A stretch of DNA of 5,727 nucleotides from Gammaproteobacteria bacterium (GTDB lineage: Bacteria > Pseudomonadota > Gammaproteobacteria > Pseudomonadales > Oleiphilaceae), in the NCBI GenBank assembly GCA_029268325.1, contig JAJUGC010000162.1, forward strand, positions 1 through 5,727. The letters are read 5' to 3'. The translations under genes were made by a program, and so were the position numbers. The notes below the pieces were generated by a model. The model did no database searches and had not been told where the DNA came from. It saw only the letters and a list, made by a program, of their open reading frames with translations. This document shows, one piece after another, positions 1-5,692 of this stretch (positions within the stretch are counted from its first letter, which is position 1; each line of letters starts with the position of its first letter).

Positions 1-98
1 ACCAGAAGCTCGGCATTGAGAGGGCCTGCCAGGGCAATGGCACGTTGAAGCGCTACATCTGACCGCGCTGAAAGGTCTGTGGCGATGAGTAGCTTCAT
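1..98 (-). CDS. Universal stress protein (UspA family), N-terminal part only
   Basis: The visible 32 codons begin MKLLIATDLSARSDVALQRA and continue with a hydrophobic-amphipathic helix; the gene runs off the left edge of the window. This is the classic opening of the Usp alpha/beta fold: a short first beta strand ending in Ala-Thr-Asp, where the Asp (residue 8) is the conserved nucleotide-pocket residue, then a Ser-rich loop and a first helix with AL..A.ALA spacing. Usp proteins are small cytoplasmic proteins, many of them ATP-binding, induced by stress or growth arrest. The start is supported by AGGA seven bases upstream of the ATG. It lies 133 bases beyond the end of cmoM on the same strand, so it probably has its own promoter, although I found no convincing -35/-10 pair. 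The subfamily, and whether one or two Usp domains follow, cannot be seen. Confidence 0.82.
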   Translation of the reverse strand, partial: MKLLIATDLSARSDVALQRAIALAGPLNAELL

Positions 99-223
99 AA
101 GAAATTCCTGTTCCAGAGGGCTCAATAGTCAATTAATAGCTGAACGCTATAAGAATTACATTGATCTGGAGCGGATTAATACAGAATTGAAGGCTGCCGC
201 TGTTCGGCAATAAGAGATGAGAT

Positions 224-240
224 GGGGCGGGTTATGCCCC
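224..240 (-). terminator. Possible weak terminator hairpin at the end of cmoM
   Basis: On the minus strand GGGGC and GCCCC can pair as a 5-bp GC-only stem around a 7-base loop that contains the cmoM stop codon. It is followed by a T-enriched but interrupted stretch (ATCTCATCTCTTATT). A second small stem (TGCCG/CGGCA, 195-209) lies just beyond. The U-tract is poor, so intrinsic termination here is only a suggestion. Confidence 0.25.
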
Positions 241-1017
241 AACCTTGCGGCATATCAGATGCTGGTAGCGGCCAAGGGAACGGTAAGGCTCCACCTCTGC
301 AAAGCGGCGCTCCATGTCCAGCACCTCTTCATCGCTGTACTTTTCCGCCACGGCCCGGGGCATAAAGTCGGAAAAGGTGCGAAGTCCCGCCCGGTATACC
401 GGTTCCAGGCCCAAAGGGGACAGCCAGCTTTCCAGCTCATCAGGCAAGATGGCATGGATGGGGGTAAAGCCGCCTTCATGACCGGAATAGTGTTCACGCC
501 GGATTCGATCAAAATTGCCATGCAGCAGGTTGCGGTAGATCAGCCCATGGCGGTTGTAATAGGCCAAAGACAGATAACCGCCCGGCCTGACGCGAGCAGC
601 GGCGACTGCCAGCCCCGGTTGTGGGTCGGGCAGCCACTCCAGCACGGCGTGCATCACGACCAGGTCATACTGGGGCAGACCCAGACCATCCACTTCCTCA
701 AGCCCGGCGCAGATCAACTGGGAGGGCTCCAGGGTCAGGCCCGTTTCCTCATAATGGGCCTGGGCCATGCGGAGCATTTCATGGGAGGCATCCACAAGGG
801 TCGGACGATGGCCGAGAGCCGCCAGCCTGGCGCTGATCTGGCCAATCCCACACCCCAGATCCAACACGGAGAGTTTCTGCCCTTCCCGCAACAAAGGAAC
901 CTGGGCGTTGAGCTGTTCCCACAACAGGGCCAGCCGGATCACGCCCTTGCGATTGCCATAAATGCGCTGGCGGAACTTCTCCGCCTTGCCATCAAAGCCC
1001 TTGGGAAGATGACTCAC
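232..1017 (-). CDS. cmoM: CmoM: tRNA 5-carboxymethoxyuridine(34) methyltransferase (formerly SmtA)
   Basis: The predicted cytoplasmic enzyme has 261 residues, the same length as E. coli CmoM as I recall it. CmoM transfers a methyl group from S-adenosylmethionine to the carboxyl of cmo5U34 in tRNA, giving the methyl ester that tunes wobble decoding. The Rossmann motif I VLDLGCGIGQ is at residues 51-60, with the SAM-ribose acidic residue in LVD at 76. Family-specific blocks follow: HAVLEWLPDP (123-132), YYNRHG (153-158), HGNFD (166-170) and EPYRSLGRYQH (243-253), each with a close counterpart in E. coli CmoM as recalled. I chose the GTG at 1017, ten bases after the stop of the upstream gene. 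The frame is open further up to an ATG at 1080, but those extra 21 codons overlap the upstream gene and match nothing in the family. The ribosome site is weak (GAGA). It appears to be the last gene of the rsmC operon. The cmoA and cmoB genes that make its substrate are not in view. Confidence 0.9.
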   Translation of the reverse strand: MSHLPKGFDGKAEKFRQRIYGNRKGVIRLALLWEQLNAQVPLLREGQKLSVLDLGCGIGQISARLAALGHRPTLVDASHEMLRMAQAHYEETGLTLEPSQLICAGLEEVDGLGLPQYDLVVMHAVLEWLPDPQPGLAVAAARVRPGGYLSLAYYNRHGLIYRNLLHGNFDRIRREHYSGHEGGFTPIHAILPDELESWLSPLGLEPVYRAGLRTFSDFMPRAVAEKYSDEEVLDMERRFAEVEPYRSLGRYQHLICRKVGA

Positions 1018-1027
1018 GGAACATTCT

Positions 1028-1924
1028 CTACGGGGATTCGTTAAGACTGAACAGATCCGGCGCCAGTTCGGCCAGATCATACTGGCGGGGCAGTTTGGTG
1101 AGCGGACAGGTAAACCCTAGCCGCCAGGCAACCAGTTTCATTCCTTCCTTGTTCTTGTTGTTACGTCCGTAACGGGGGTCGCCATACAGAGGATGCCCGA
1201 TAGCCTCCAGATGGCGGCGGATCTGGTGCTGGCGCCCGGTTTCGATGCTGACTTCCAGCTCCGAAAGGTTCTTGTACTCATCCCAAGCCAGGCGGCGATA
1301 GCGGGTCAGGGCCGGCTTCCCGTCCAGAGACAGGTCGATAGTATCCTGCTCGGCCGTTTTACCTGTTACCTGGGCCCAATAAATTTTCTCCATCCGCTTG
1401 TTCTGGAACATCTCGGATAGCGCTGCTGCAGCTTTCTTTTGATAGGCCACCAACATCAGGCCACCCGCTTCCCGATCCAGTCTGTGCACCAGCCATGTGG
1501 CGGCTTGCTGGTTGCGGCGGGCCTCCCGCAGCCAGAGTTCTGCCACTCTTAGCAGGGAATGGTGGTCGCCATACTCATTTCCCTGGGCCAGCATGCCAGG
1601 CGGCTTATACCAAAGCCCGTAGCTCCCTTCATCGCGCAACAGGCGAGCCTCGGGAACCGGGGCTTTGAGGATGCGGGAGTCATAATGCAAGGCCAGCACA
1701 TCACCGGCATGCATCACCGTCTGTGCCCGGCGCAAGCGCCGTTTACTACCCCGCTTGGGAACAAGCCATACAGCGCCCTTGCTCATGGCATCCTTGAGGG
1801 CGGATTTGGATAGGCCGGTCTCGGCCGCCAGTACATCAACGGCCATCTGGCCGGCATTGGCGGGCGTAATCTCGACCTTGGCGGTCAAGCGTTGTGGCGC
1901 GGATTCTGAGGTCACCTTGTTCAC
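1028..1924 (-). CDS. RluA-family RNA pseudouridine synthase
   Basis: This 298-residue protein should isomerise specific uridines to pseudouridine in rRNA or tRNA. Residues about 28-80 look like an S4-type RNA-binding domain (GLSKSALKDAMSKGAVWL, basic KRGSKRRLRR, then AGDVLALHYD). The catalytic domain follows: YKPPGMLAQG (106-115); the motif II loop HRLDREAGGLMLVA (147-160), whose Asp150 is the expected nucleophile; ETGRQHQIRRHLEAIGHPLYGDPRYG (228-253); and a C-terminal LVAWRLGF strand. The loop reads REAGGL where RluA/C/D enzymes usually read RDTSGL. Length and layout fit RluC/RluD-like enzymes, but the target site cannot be assigned, so no symbol is given. The GTG start overlaps the rsmC stop by four bases (GTGA), implying translational coupling. 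A second GTG three codons downstream (1915) has better spacing from the AAGGGCGG sequence and is an alternative start. Confidence 0.88.
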   Translation of the reverse strand: MNKVTSESAPQRLTAKVEITPANAGQMAVDVLAAETGLSKSALKDAMSKGAVWLVPKRGSKRRLRRAQTVMHAGDVLALHYDSRILKAPVPEARLLRDEGSYGLWYKPPGMLAQGNEYGDHHSLLRVAELWLREARRNQQAATWLVHRLDREAGGLMLVAYQKKAAAALSEMFQNKRMEKIYWAQVTGKTAEQDTIDLSLDGKPALTRYRRLAWDEYKNLSELEVSIETGRQHQIRRHLEAIGHPLYGDPRYGRNNKNKEGMKLVAWRLGFTCPLTKLPRQYDLAELAPDLFSLNESP

Positions 1925-2943
1925 CGCCCTTGGCCATTTACCGCGCGCAACACGCGAAACTTGGAAGTCTGGGCCAGAGTCTCGCAGTTGCCGAATACTT
2001 CCTGGATCAGCTCCGGATAATGGAGAAAGGCATTGGCCACCAGGCGCAGCTCTCCCCCCTGCTCCAAATGATCACGGGCATCGCGGATCATTTGGGTGGT
2101 GACCCGATAATCGGTTTTCACGCCGGCATGGAATGGCGGGTTGGTATAGATCGCACGGAACTTGCCACTCACCTGCCCCAACCCATCGGAAGGATAGACT
2201 TCGCCACTCAGGTCGTTGATTGCCAAGGTGCGGCGGGCACTTTCCAAAGCCATGGCGTGGATATCCACCAGATGCACTTCTGCCTTGGGTTGAGTTGCTT
2301 TCAGGCAAGCGCCTATCACGCCAGCGCCACAGCCAAAGTCTAGCACCCGGCCAGCCGGCACTTCCCCCATATGTTCCAACAGCAGCGCCGTGCCTTCATC
2401 CAGTCGGCCCACCCCAAAGACACCCGGCAGGCTGCAGATGGTGAGTTTGCGATCCGCCCAGGGCATTTCGAAACTTTGGTACAGGTCCTCCAGTACGGGA
2501 GGGCTGACATTTTCGGGCGCCAATGCCTGCCACAATTGACAGTGGCGGGCGCTATCCACCTTGACCAACCTCACACCGGCATCGGCCAGACGCTTGGCGG
2601 CCGAATGAATGCCTTCGCGCTTCTCCCCCACAATCCACACCGAGCTGCCCGGCTTCACATGGGCACAAGCCTGTTGCCACAGCAGACTGAATTCTGCCTG
2701 GGCCTTGGACATAAAAATCAGCGCTTGGTCATAAGGCCCCCGAGCGGACGGTTGAACCGCGAACTCCACCGGATTCTTCTGATACTGCTGCAGGGCCAGA
2801 AAGACGGAATAGTCCCAGGTGAGACTGCGCACCGGCAAGGCCAATTGTGCCAACAACGGGTCGGCCGGCGGGTTCAGTACCAGGGTTTCCAGCTTTTCCA
2901 GCCGGTCGGCATTGCGAAGGATGACTTGGCTTGTGTTGTACAT
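1921..2943 (-). CDS. rsmC: RsmC: 16S rRNA (guanine(1207)-N2)-methyltransferase
   Basis: The protein has 340 residues, against about 343 in E. coli RsmC, and is predicted to methylate N2 of G1207 in helix 34 of 16S rRNA within the assembled 30S subunit. It shows the RsmC two-domain plan. The N-terminal half (about 1-165) is a degenerate methyltransferase-like domain with IVGEKREG (104-111). The linker LPGVFGVGRLDEGTALLL (172-189) leads into the catalytic domain: motif I VLDFGCGAGVIG (200-211), acidic VD (226-227), and the catalytic NPPFH (268-272) typical of exocyclic-amine methyltransferases of this group. RlmG is the nearest alternative; the length, the spacing and the LPGVF block favour RsmC. 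The start is an ATG with only a weak GAG upstream. It is the first gene of the apparent operon, behind a candidate promoter at 2976-3003, and its stop overlaps the following GTG start. Confidence 0.9.
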   Translation of the reverse strand: MYNTSQVILRNADRLEKLETLVLNPPADPLLAQLALPVRSLTWDYSVFLALQQYQKNPVEFAVQPSARGPYDQALIFMSKAQAEFSLLWQQACAHVKPGSSVWIVGEKREGIHSAAKRLADAGVRLVKVDSARHCQLWQALAPENVSPPVLEDLYQSFEMPWADRKLTICSLPGVFGVGRLDEGTALLLEHMGEVPAGRVLDFGCGAGVIGACLKATQPKAEVHLVDIHAMALESARRTLAINDLSGEVYPSDGLGQVSGKFRAIYTNPPFHAGVKTDYRVTTQMIRDARDHLEQGGELRLVANAFLHYPELIQEVFGNCETLAQTSKFRVLRAVNGQGR

Positions 2944-2975
2944 GGGGCGTCTCGGTTTGGGCCTGAAAGCCGTCT

Positions 2976-3003
2976 ATTCTAACCGAACTTGGCTGGCGGT
3001 CTA
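2976..3003 (-). promoter_or_regulatory. Candidate sigma70 promoter for rsmC operon
   Basis: On the minus strand a -10-like TAGAAT (2981-2976, five of six consensus bases) follows a -35-like TAGACC (3003-2998, four of six) with a 16-base spacer. It would start transcription about 25 bases before the rsmC ATG. The weak -35 and the absence of other support keep this tentative, although its position, between the TonB-like gene and rsmC, is sensible. Confidence 0.4.
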
Positions 3004-3072
3004 AGGGAACTTGGCCACAGCCTGACTGAGCCTGGTTGGCGGCCCTGGGTTGAGGTGATCTCGGCGACAAGA

Positions 3073-4329
3073 TCAGGAGTCCGTATTCTGACCAAGCTCG
3101 CCCGCCACGATCTTGTCCCGTTCCCAGGGCAACAGTTCACCGGACTGGCGGGGCCGCCCCGCGGCGTTGTATTGAAAACGGAAATAACGGTAGTTCATAC
3201 CGGCCAGGTGCCGGGTTTCATCGGTACCCTGCTGGATTGCCCTGCGAATCGCCTCCAGCAAGGACTGGTCGAAATCGGCACGGCCACTGCCCAACTGCAC
3301 ATACACCTTCTGCAAGGCGCCCCGTTCAGTCAACTGGAAGCGGATAACACCGCCAAGATCCAACGGCCATTTGCCCTGACCATTCCAGGTTCGGTAAATC
3401 CGCTGTTCCAGCTTGACCAGTTGCTGACTGATAACGCGCCAGCGGATTCCATCCGGGTCATCGCCATCGATAGCAGCCCGGACTTCGGCCAGCTCGCCAT
3501 CATCCAGCTGTCGCATATTGCCATAGCCATGCAAAGGCAGTTCTGGCATTTGGCTTGGTGCGGAAGCCGGCGGTTGCAAGAAGGCCAGATGGGGCGGCAA
3601 TTCCTCTGCTCCATCTGCTTCGCGGGTTTCAGACTGCACCAGGTGGTCGGCACTGTCTAGGGGTTCACCCTCCCCTTTGAGGTCCTTTTCTTCTGCAATG
3701 CTATCTGCCACCGGCTTCACCTTGGGGGCCTCAGCAATCGCTTTTGGCTGCAACGTGGTAGAAGCCAACACCTGGGTTTGGGAGGGCTGTTTTTTCGAAG
3801 TGGGCTGCCCCTCTTCTTTCTGAGCGGACGGTCCGGGTGTGGCACCCTGGGCCAGTTGCTGGGAAGGTGGATTGCTCACAGGCTCCACCATGGTTTCTTG
3901 AACGGCTGCCTCCCCGGCCTGACTAGAAGCATCCCCCTGCAGAGGCGTGGACAAGATCTGCGCCTGGTGGGGTTCCCCTTCCCGGCGGGGCTTTTCTGCC
4001 ACACTGGCGATAGGCCCCTGGGGCAGGGTTTCTTCCGGGGCAACTTTGTCCTCTGGCTTTTCCTCTGGAGTTTCCTTCAGGGGCTCAGGAGGCGCTTCAA
4101 CCACCAGGGAAATTTCCATCCGACGCTCAGAGCCTAGGGGCTCACTCAATGGGGAGGGTCGACGGGCATCGTTCAGGGCCAGGAATACCAGGGCGTGTAG
4201 TACCAGACTGAGCAGCACAAACAGAACCGATGTCCGCCGGGGCGATAACGCTGTCTGGGAAGACAACGCACCTGGCCCCTCAGACAAAGGCGGTATCGGC
4301 TGAGAAAAAACAGTACGAGATTGCTGCAT
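3073..4329 (-). CDS. TonB/TolA-like energy-transducer protein (orphan)
   Basis: The predicted single-pass inner-membrane protein has 418 residues. A cytoplasmic stretch of about 33 residues precedes one membrane segment (about 34-52, SVLFVLLSLVLHALVFLAL), which carries the Ser-x3-His pair (S41, H45) that TonB and TolA use to contact ExbBD or TolQR. A long low-complexity periplasmic linker follows (about 58-245), rich in Pro, Glu, Gln and Ser, with a PEPLKETPEEKPEDK-like stretch near 81-95. Residues about 304-388 form a TonB/TolA-type C-terminal domain: RIYRTW, a GGVIRFQLTERGALQKVYV beta hairpin, then GSGRADFDQSLLEAIRRA. Such proteins span the periplasm and couple the proton motive force to outer-membrane receptors (TonB) or envelope constriction (TolA). 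No exbBD, tolQR, tolB or pal is nearby, so the partner is unknown. I chose the ATG at 4329; an in-frame TTG at 4335 is possible. No clear ribosome site is visible, and a stem-loop ends ten bases before the ATG. Confidence 0.75.
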   Translation of the reverse strand: MQQSRTVFSQPIPPLSEGPGALSSQTALSPRRTSVLFVLLSLVLHALVFLALNDARRPSPLSEPLGSERRMEISLVVEAPPEPLKETPEEKPEDKVAPEETLPQGPIASVAEKPRREGEPHQAQILSTPLQGDASSQAGEAAVQETMVEPVSNPPSQQLAQGATPGPSAQKEEGQPTSKKQPSQTQVLASTTLQPKAIAEAPKVKPVADSIAEEKDLKGEGEPLDSADHLVQSETREADGAEELPPHLAFLQPPASAPSQMPELPLHGYGNMRQLDDGELAEVRAAIDGDDPDGIRWRVISQQLVKLEQRIYRTWNGQGKWPLDLGGVIRFQLTERGALQKVYVQLGSGRADFDQSLLEAIRRAIQQGTDETRHLAGMNYRYFRFQYNAAGRPRQSGELLPWERDKIVAGELGQNTDS

Positions 4330-4339
4330 GGTCAAACCA

Positions 4340-4361
4340 GGCTTGCCGACAACAGCAAGCC
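4340..4361 (-). other. Stem-loop just before the TonB-like start codon
   Basis: GGCTTGC (4361-4355 on the minus strand) pairs perfectly with GCAAGCC (4346-4340), giving a 7-bp stem with an 8-base loop. It ends ten bases upstream of the TonB-like ATG and is followed by TGGTTTGACC. That tail is too poor in T for a convincing intrinsic terminator. It could be a weak attenuator or processing site after the hydrolase gene, or a structure that limits ribosome access to the next start. Confidence 0.4.
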
Positions 4362-4362
4362 C

Positions 4363-4381
4363 GAACCTCGATCACAGGTTC
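4363..4381 (-). other. Second stem-loop in hydrolase/TonB-like gap
   Basis: GAACCT and AGGTTC form a perfect 6-bp inverted repeat with a 7-base spacer. It lies one base from the larger stem-loop at 4340-4361. No T-run follows on either strand, so it is not by itself a terminator. Together the two stems fill half of the 84-base gap. Confidence 0.35.
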
Positions 4382-4413
4382 CCATGGATAGGTGTCGATC
4401 CGATGAAGCCCGC

Positions 4414-5193
4414 TTAAGGACTGGCCTGGAAGGCATCCTGAAAGAAGTTGTGCATCATGGTGAACGACTTCTGTGCAACCAGCGGGTCGTACATTTGCTG
4501 ACCCGGCACATTGGCGGTCGGGTCGGTGAAGGAGTGGACGGCATTGCCAAACATCATGAGCTGCCAGTCTACACCGGCGTCCTGCATCTCTTTAATAAAA
4601 GCATCAACTTGCTCTTTTGGCACGTAAGGATCATCCGCACCATGGAGCACCTGCACTTTTGCCCGAATCTTGCTTGCATCCGCCGGATTGGGCGTGTCCA
4701 GGTTACCATGGAAAGACACCACCCCCGCCACCTCGGCCCCGGAGCGGGCCAACTCCAGTACGGTGCCGCCACCGAAACAGAAACCGATGGCACCAATCCG
4801 GTCAGTTTTAAGTTCCCGCTGGGCCTTCATCACCTCTAATGCCTTCTGGGCCCGCTCCCGCATCATCTTGCGATCCTCACGTACCGTACTGGCCGCTTTG
4901 GATGCCTCCTCCGGGTTGGTGGGACGGATCTCGACTCCATACATGTCGGCAATGAACAGGTTGTACCCTTTCTCGGCAACCCGCTTGGCCTTTTCAACCG
5001 CCTGAGGCGTGGGGCCCATCCAGTTTGGAACCATCAGCAGGGCTGGACGCTCCTCAGTGGCTTCCGTTTCATAGACCAGAATGCCTTCGAACTTTTGGCC
5101 GCCGATTTCATAGCTCACCGGCCGGCTTTGAAGTTCGGCCTGAACACCGGCTGCGAACAGGCAACAGGTGATGGCGGTAAGAAATTTCAACAT
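4414..5193 (-). CDS. Exported dienelactone hydrolase family protein
   Basis: This 259-residue alpha/beta hydrolase is predicted to be periplasmic. Residues 1-19 form a signal peptide with a hydrophobic core and a VQA cleavage site before Glu20. The nucleophile elbow is GFCFGGG with Cys139 in place of the usual Ser, the hallmark of the dienelactone hydrolase family. Asp188 (HGADDPYVP) and His220 (GNAVHSFTDP) complete the Cys-Asp-His triad. The family typically hydrolyses lactone or ester bonds, but many members outside catechol catabolism have no known substrate. The classical enzyme has a Glu in QEIFG that activates the Cys; the matching stretch here is PNWMG (56-60) with Asn57, so the lactone mechanism may be altered. 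No catechol-pathway genes are nearby. The ATG is supported by AGGGAGAG about nine bases upstream, held within a small inverted repeat. The next gene on this strand is the TonB-like gene, 84 bases on. The family is fairly certain; the substrate is unknown. Confidence 0.87.
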   Translation of the reverse strand: MLKFLTAITCCLFAAGVQAELQSRPVSYEIGGQKFEGILVYETEATEERPALLMVPNWMGPTPQAVEKAKRVAEKGYNLFIADMYGVEIRPTNPEEASKAASTVREDRKMMRERAQKALEVMKAQRELKTDRIGAIGFCFGGGTVLELARSGAEVAGVVSFHGNLDTPNPADASKIRAKVQVLHGADDPYVPKEQVDAFIKEMQDAGVDWQLMMFGNAVHSFTDPTANVPGQQMYDPLVAQKSFTMMHNFFQDAFQASP

Positions 5194-5217
5194 ATTTGAA
5201 CTCTCCCTATTTCAAAT
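5194..5217 (-). promoter_or_regulatory. Ribosome binding site in the loop of an AU-rich inverted repeat
   Basis: Directly before the hydrolase ATG the minus strand reads ATTTGAA, a 10-base loop ATAGGGAGAG, then TTCAAAT. The arms are a perfect 7-bp inverted repeat that places the Shine-Dalgarno bases in the loop and touches the start codon. The stem has one GC pair and would be weak in RNA. It could tune translation initiation, act as a DNA operator, or be chance. Confidence 0.4.
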
Positions 5218-5270
5218 CGAGGAACTTCGTAGCACTGTATTCACAACACAGACGGTACTTATCCTGTTGG

Positions 5271-5306
5271 CGGATACATCCGTGACATCGGCTTTTGTTT
5301 TGTCAC
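5271..5306. promoter_or_regulatory. Two adjacent interrupted palindromes in the divergent promoter region
   Basis: CGGAT-AC-ATCCG (5271-5282) is immediately followed by GTGACA, 13 bases, then TGTCAC (5282-5306); they share one base. Both are perfect dyads in the 224-base region between the divergently transcribed hydrolase and the small zinc-binding-like gene, about 80-110 bases from each start codon. Dyads in such a place are typical of binding sites for dimeric regulators. The GTGAC half-site resembles CRP/FNR-family half-sites, but the 13-base spacing does not fit the standard TGTGA-N6-TCACA. No regulator is assigned. Confidence 0.35.
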
Positions 5307-5349
5307 ACAGGTCTAGAGCAGGATTGACCCATTGTTAGGGAAATACCAG

Positions 5350-5365
5350 AGCGCAAGCGTGCGCT
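5350..5365. repeat. GC-rich perfect inverted repeat (6-bp arms, 4-base loop)
   Basis: AGCGCA and TGCGCT flank AGCG, about 53 bases upstream of the small plus-strand gene. No T-run follows on either strand, so it is unlikely to be an intrinsic terminator. It may be an operator or a leader hairpin if transcription starts upstream of it. A poor -35/-10-like pair (CTGACT, 18 bases, CATAAG) follows it, which is too weak to call a promoter. Confidence 0.35.
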
Positions 5366-5417
5366 GACTCACACATTAGGTGATTAACATAAGAAGCGGA
5401 CTACCGAGGGAAATGCC

Positions 5418-5603
5418 ATGGGAGACGTCATACCATTCAGACGCCCTTCACTGAAGGACAAAGCCAAGGGAAAAACCCTGTGCAGCAATGGTTTTCACAA
5501 GTGGGAAGTGGTTAAGGAAAAGCAATTCGACGTCAAGCAGGGCAAGCTGGTGACCGTCTACCGTTGCGCCCGCTGTGGCGTCCAGCGGGTGAAAGCCCTC
5601 TAG
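5418..5603 (+). CDS. Small conserved-looking putative zinc-binding protein, function unknown
   Basis: This is a 61-residue basic protein. It opens with MGDVIPFRRP, followed by a lysine-rich stretch (KDKAKGK). Four possible metal ligands are arranged as C22-x4-H27 and C50-x2-C53 (LCSNGFHKW and YRCARCG), with a charged FDVKQGKLVTVYRC strand between them, which suggests a single zinc-ribbon or knuckle fold. No signal peptide or membrane segment is present, so it is probably cytoplasmic. A good ribosome site (GAGGG, seven bases before the ATG) and the clean ligand pattern argue that it is a real gene despite its size. It is transcribed away from the hydrolase gene. I do not recognise a named family with confidence. 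Nucleic-acid or protein binding is possible by analogy with small zinc ribbons, but nothing here demonstrates it. Confidence 0.75.
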   Translation: MGDVIPFRRPSLKDKAKGKTLCSNGFHKWEVVKEKQFDVKQGKLVTVYRCARCGVQRVKAL

Positions 5604-5615
5604 GCAGGTGAACGG

Positions 5616-5692
5616 CAGCTATAAGACCTCTAAAAAGGAACCCCGTGCCGAGGGTTGCGCCTTGAAAGGTTCAGGCCCCACCCCCAGCTATA
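5616..5692 (+). repeat. 8-bp direct repeat CAGCTATA flanking a possible leader
   Basis: CAGCTATA occurs at 5616-5623 and 5685-5692, both within the 115-base gap between the small zinc-binding-like gene and the next start codon. Each copy contains a TATA-like -10 core (TATAAG, TATAGG), but neither has a correctly spaced -35; TTGAAA at 5662-5667 is 21 bases from the second, which is too far. A weak 5-bp stem (AACCC/GGGTT, 5639-5656) lies between the copies. Confidence 0.25.

Noticed and set aside
99..231. FNR/Anr box upstream of the universal stress gene
   Set aside because: A TTGAT half-site is visible at about 160-165, but the matching ATCAA at the right spacing is absent.
217..1044. A 275-codon open frame on the plus strand opposite cmoM
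   Set aside because: It lies antisense to a well-supported gene, its translation has no recognisable motifs, and the open frame is explained by the codon bias of the GC-rich gene on the other strand.
1018..1080. N-terminal extension of cmoM to an upstream ATG
   Set aside because: The extra 21 residues overlap the end of the pseudouridine synthase gene and have no counterpart in CmoM. The GTG at 1017 gives 261 residues, the recalled E. coli length.
2944..3072. Intrinsic terminator after the TonB-like gene
   Set aside because: The AGGCT-CAGTC-AGGCT element is a direct, not inverted, repeat, and there is no T-run after any stem.
2989..3660. A 223-codon plus-strand open frame opposite the TonB-like C-terminal domain
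   Set aside because: No recognisable motif or ribosome site, and it is antisense to a coherent domain.
3778..4303. Plus-strand open frames opposite the TonB-like linker
   Set aside because: They are mirror images of the low-complexity Pro/Glu/Gln linker, with no ribosome site and Arg/Gly/Phe-rich translations of no family.
5282..5306. CRP-type binding site
   Set aside because: The GTGAC half-sites are present but separated by a 13-base spacer plus flanks, not the six-base spacing that CRP needs. Kept only as an unassigned dyad.
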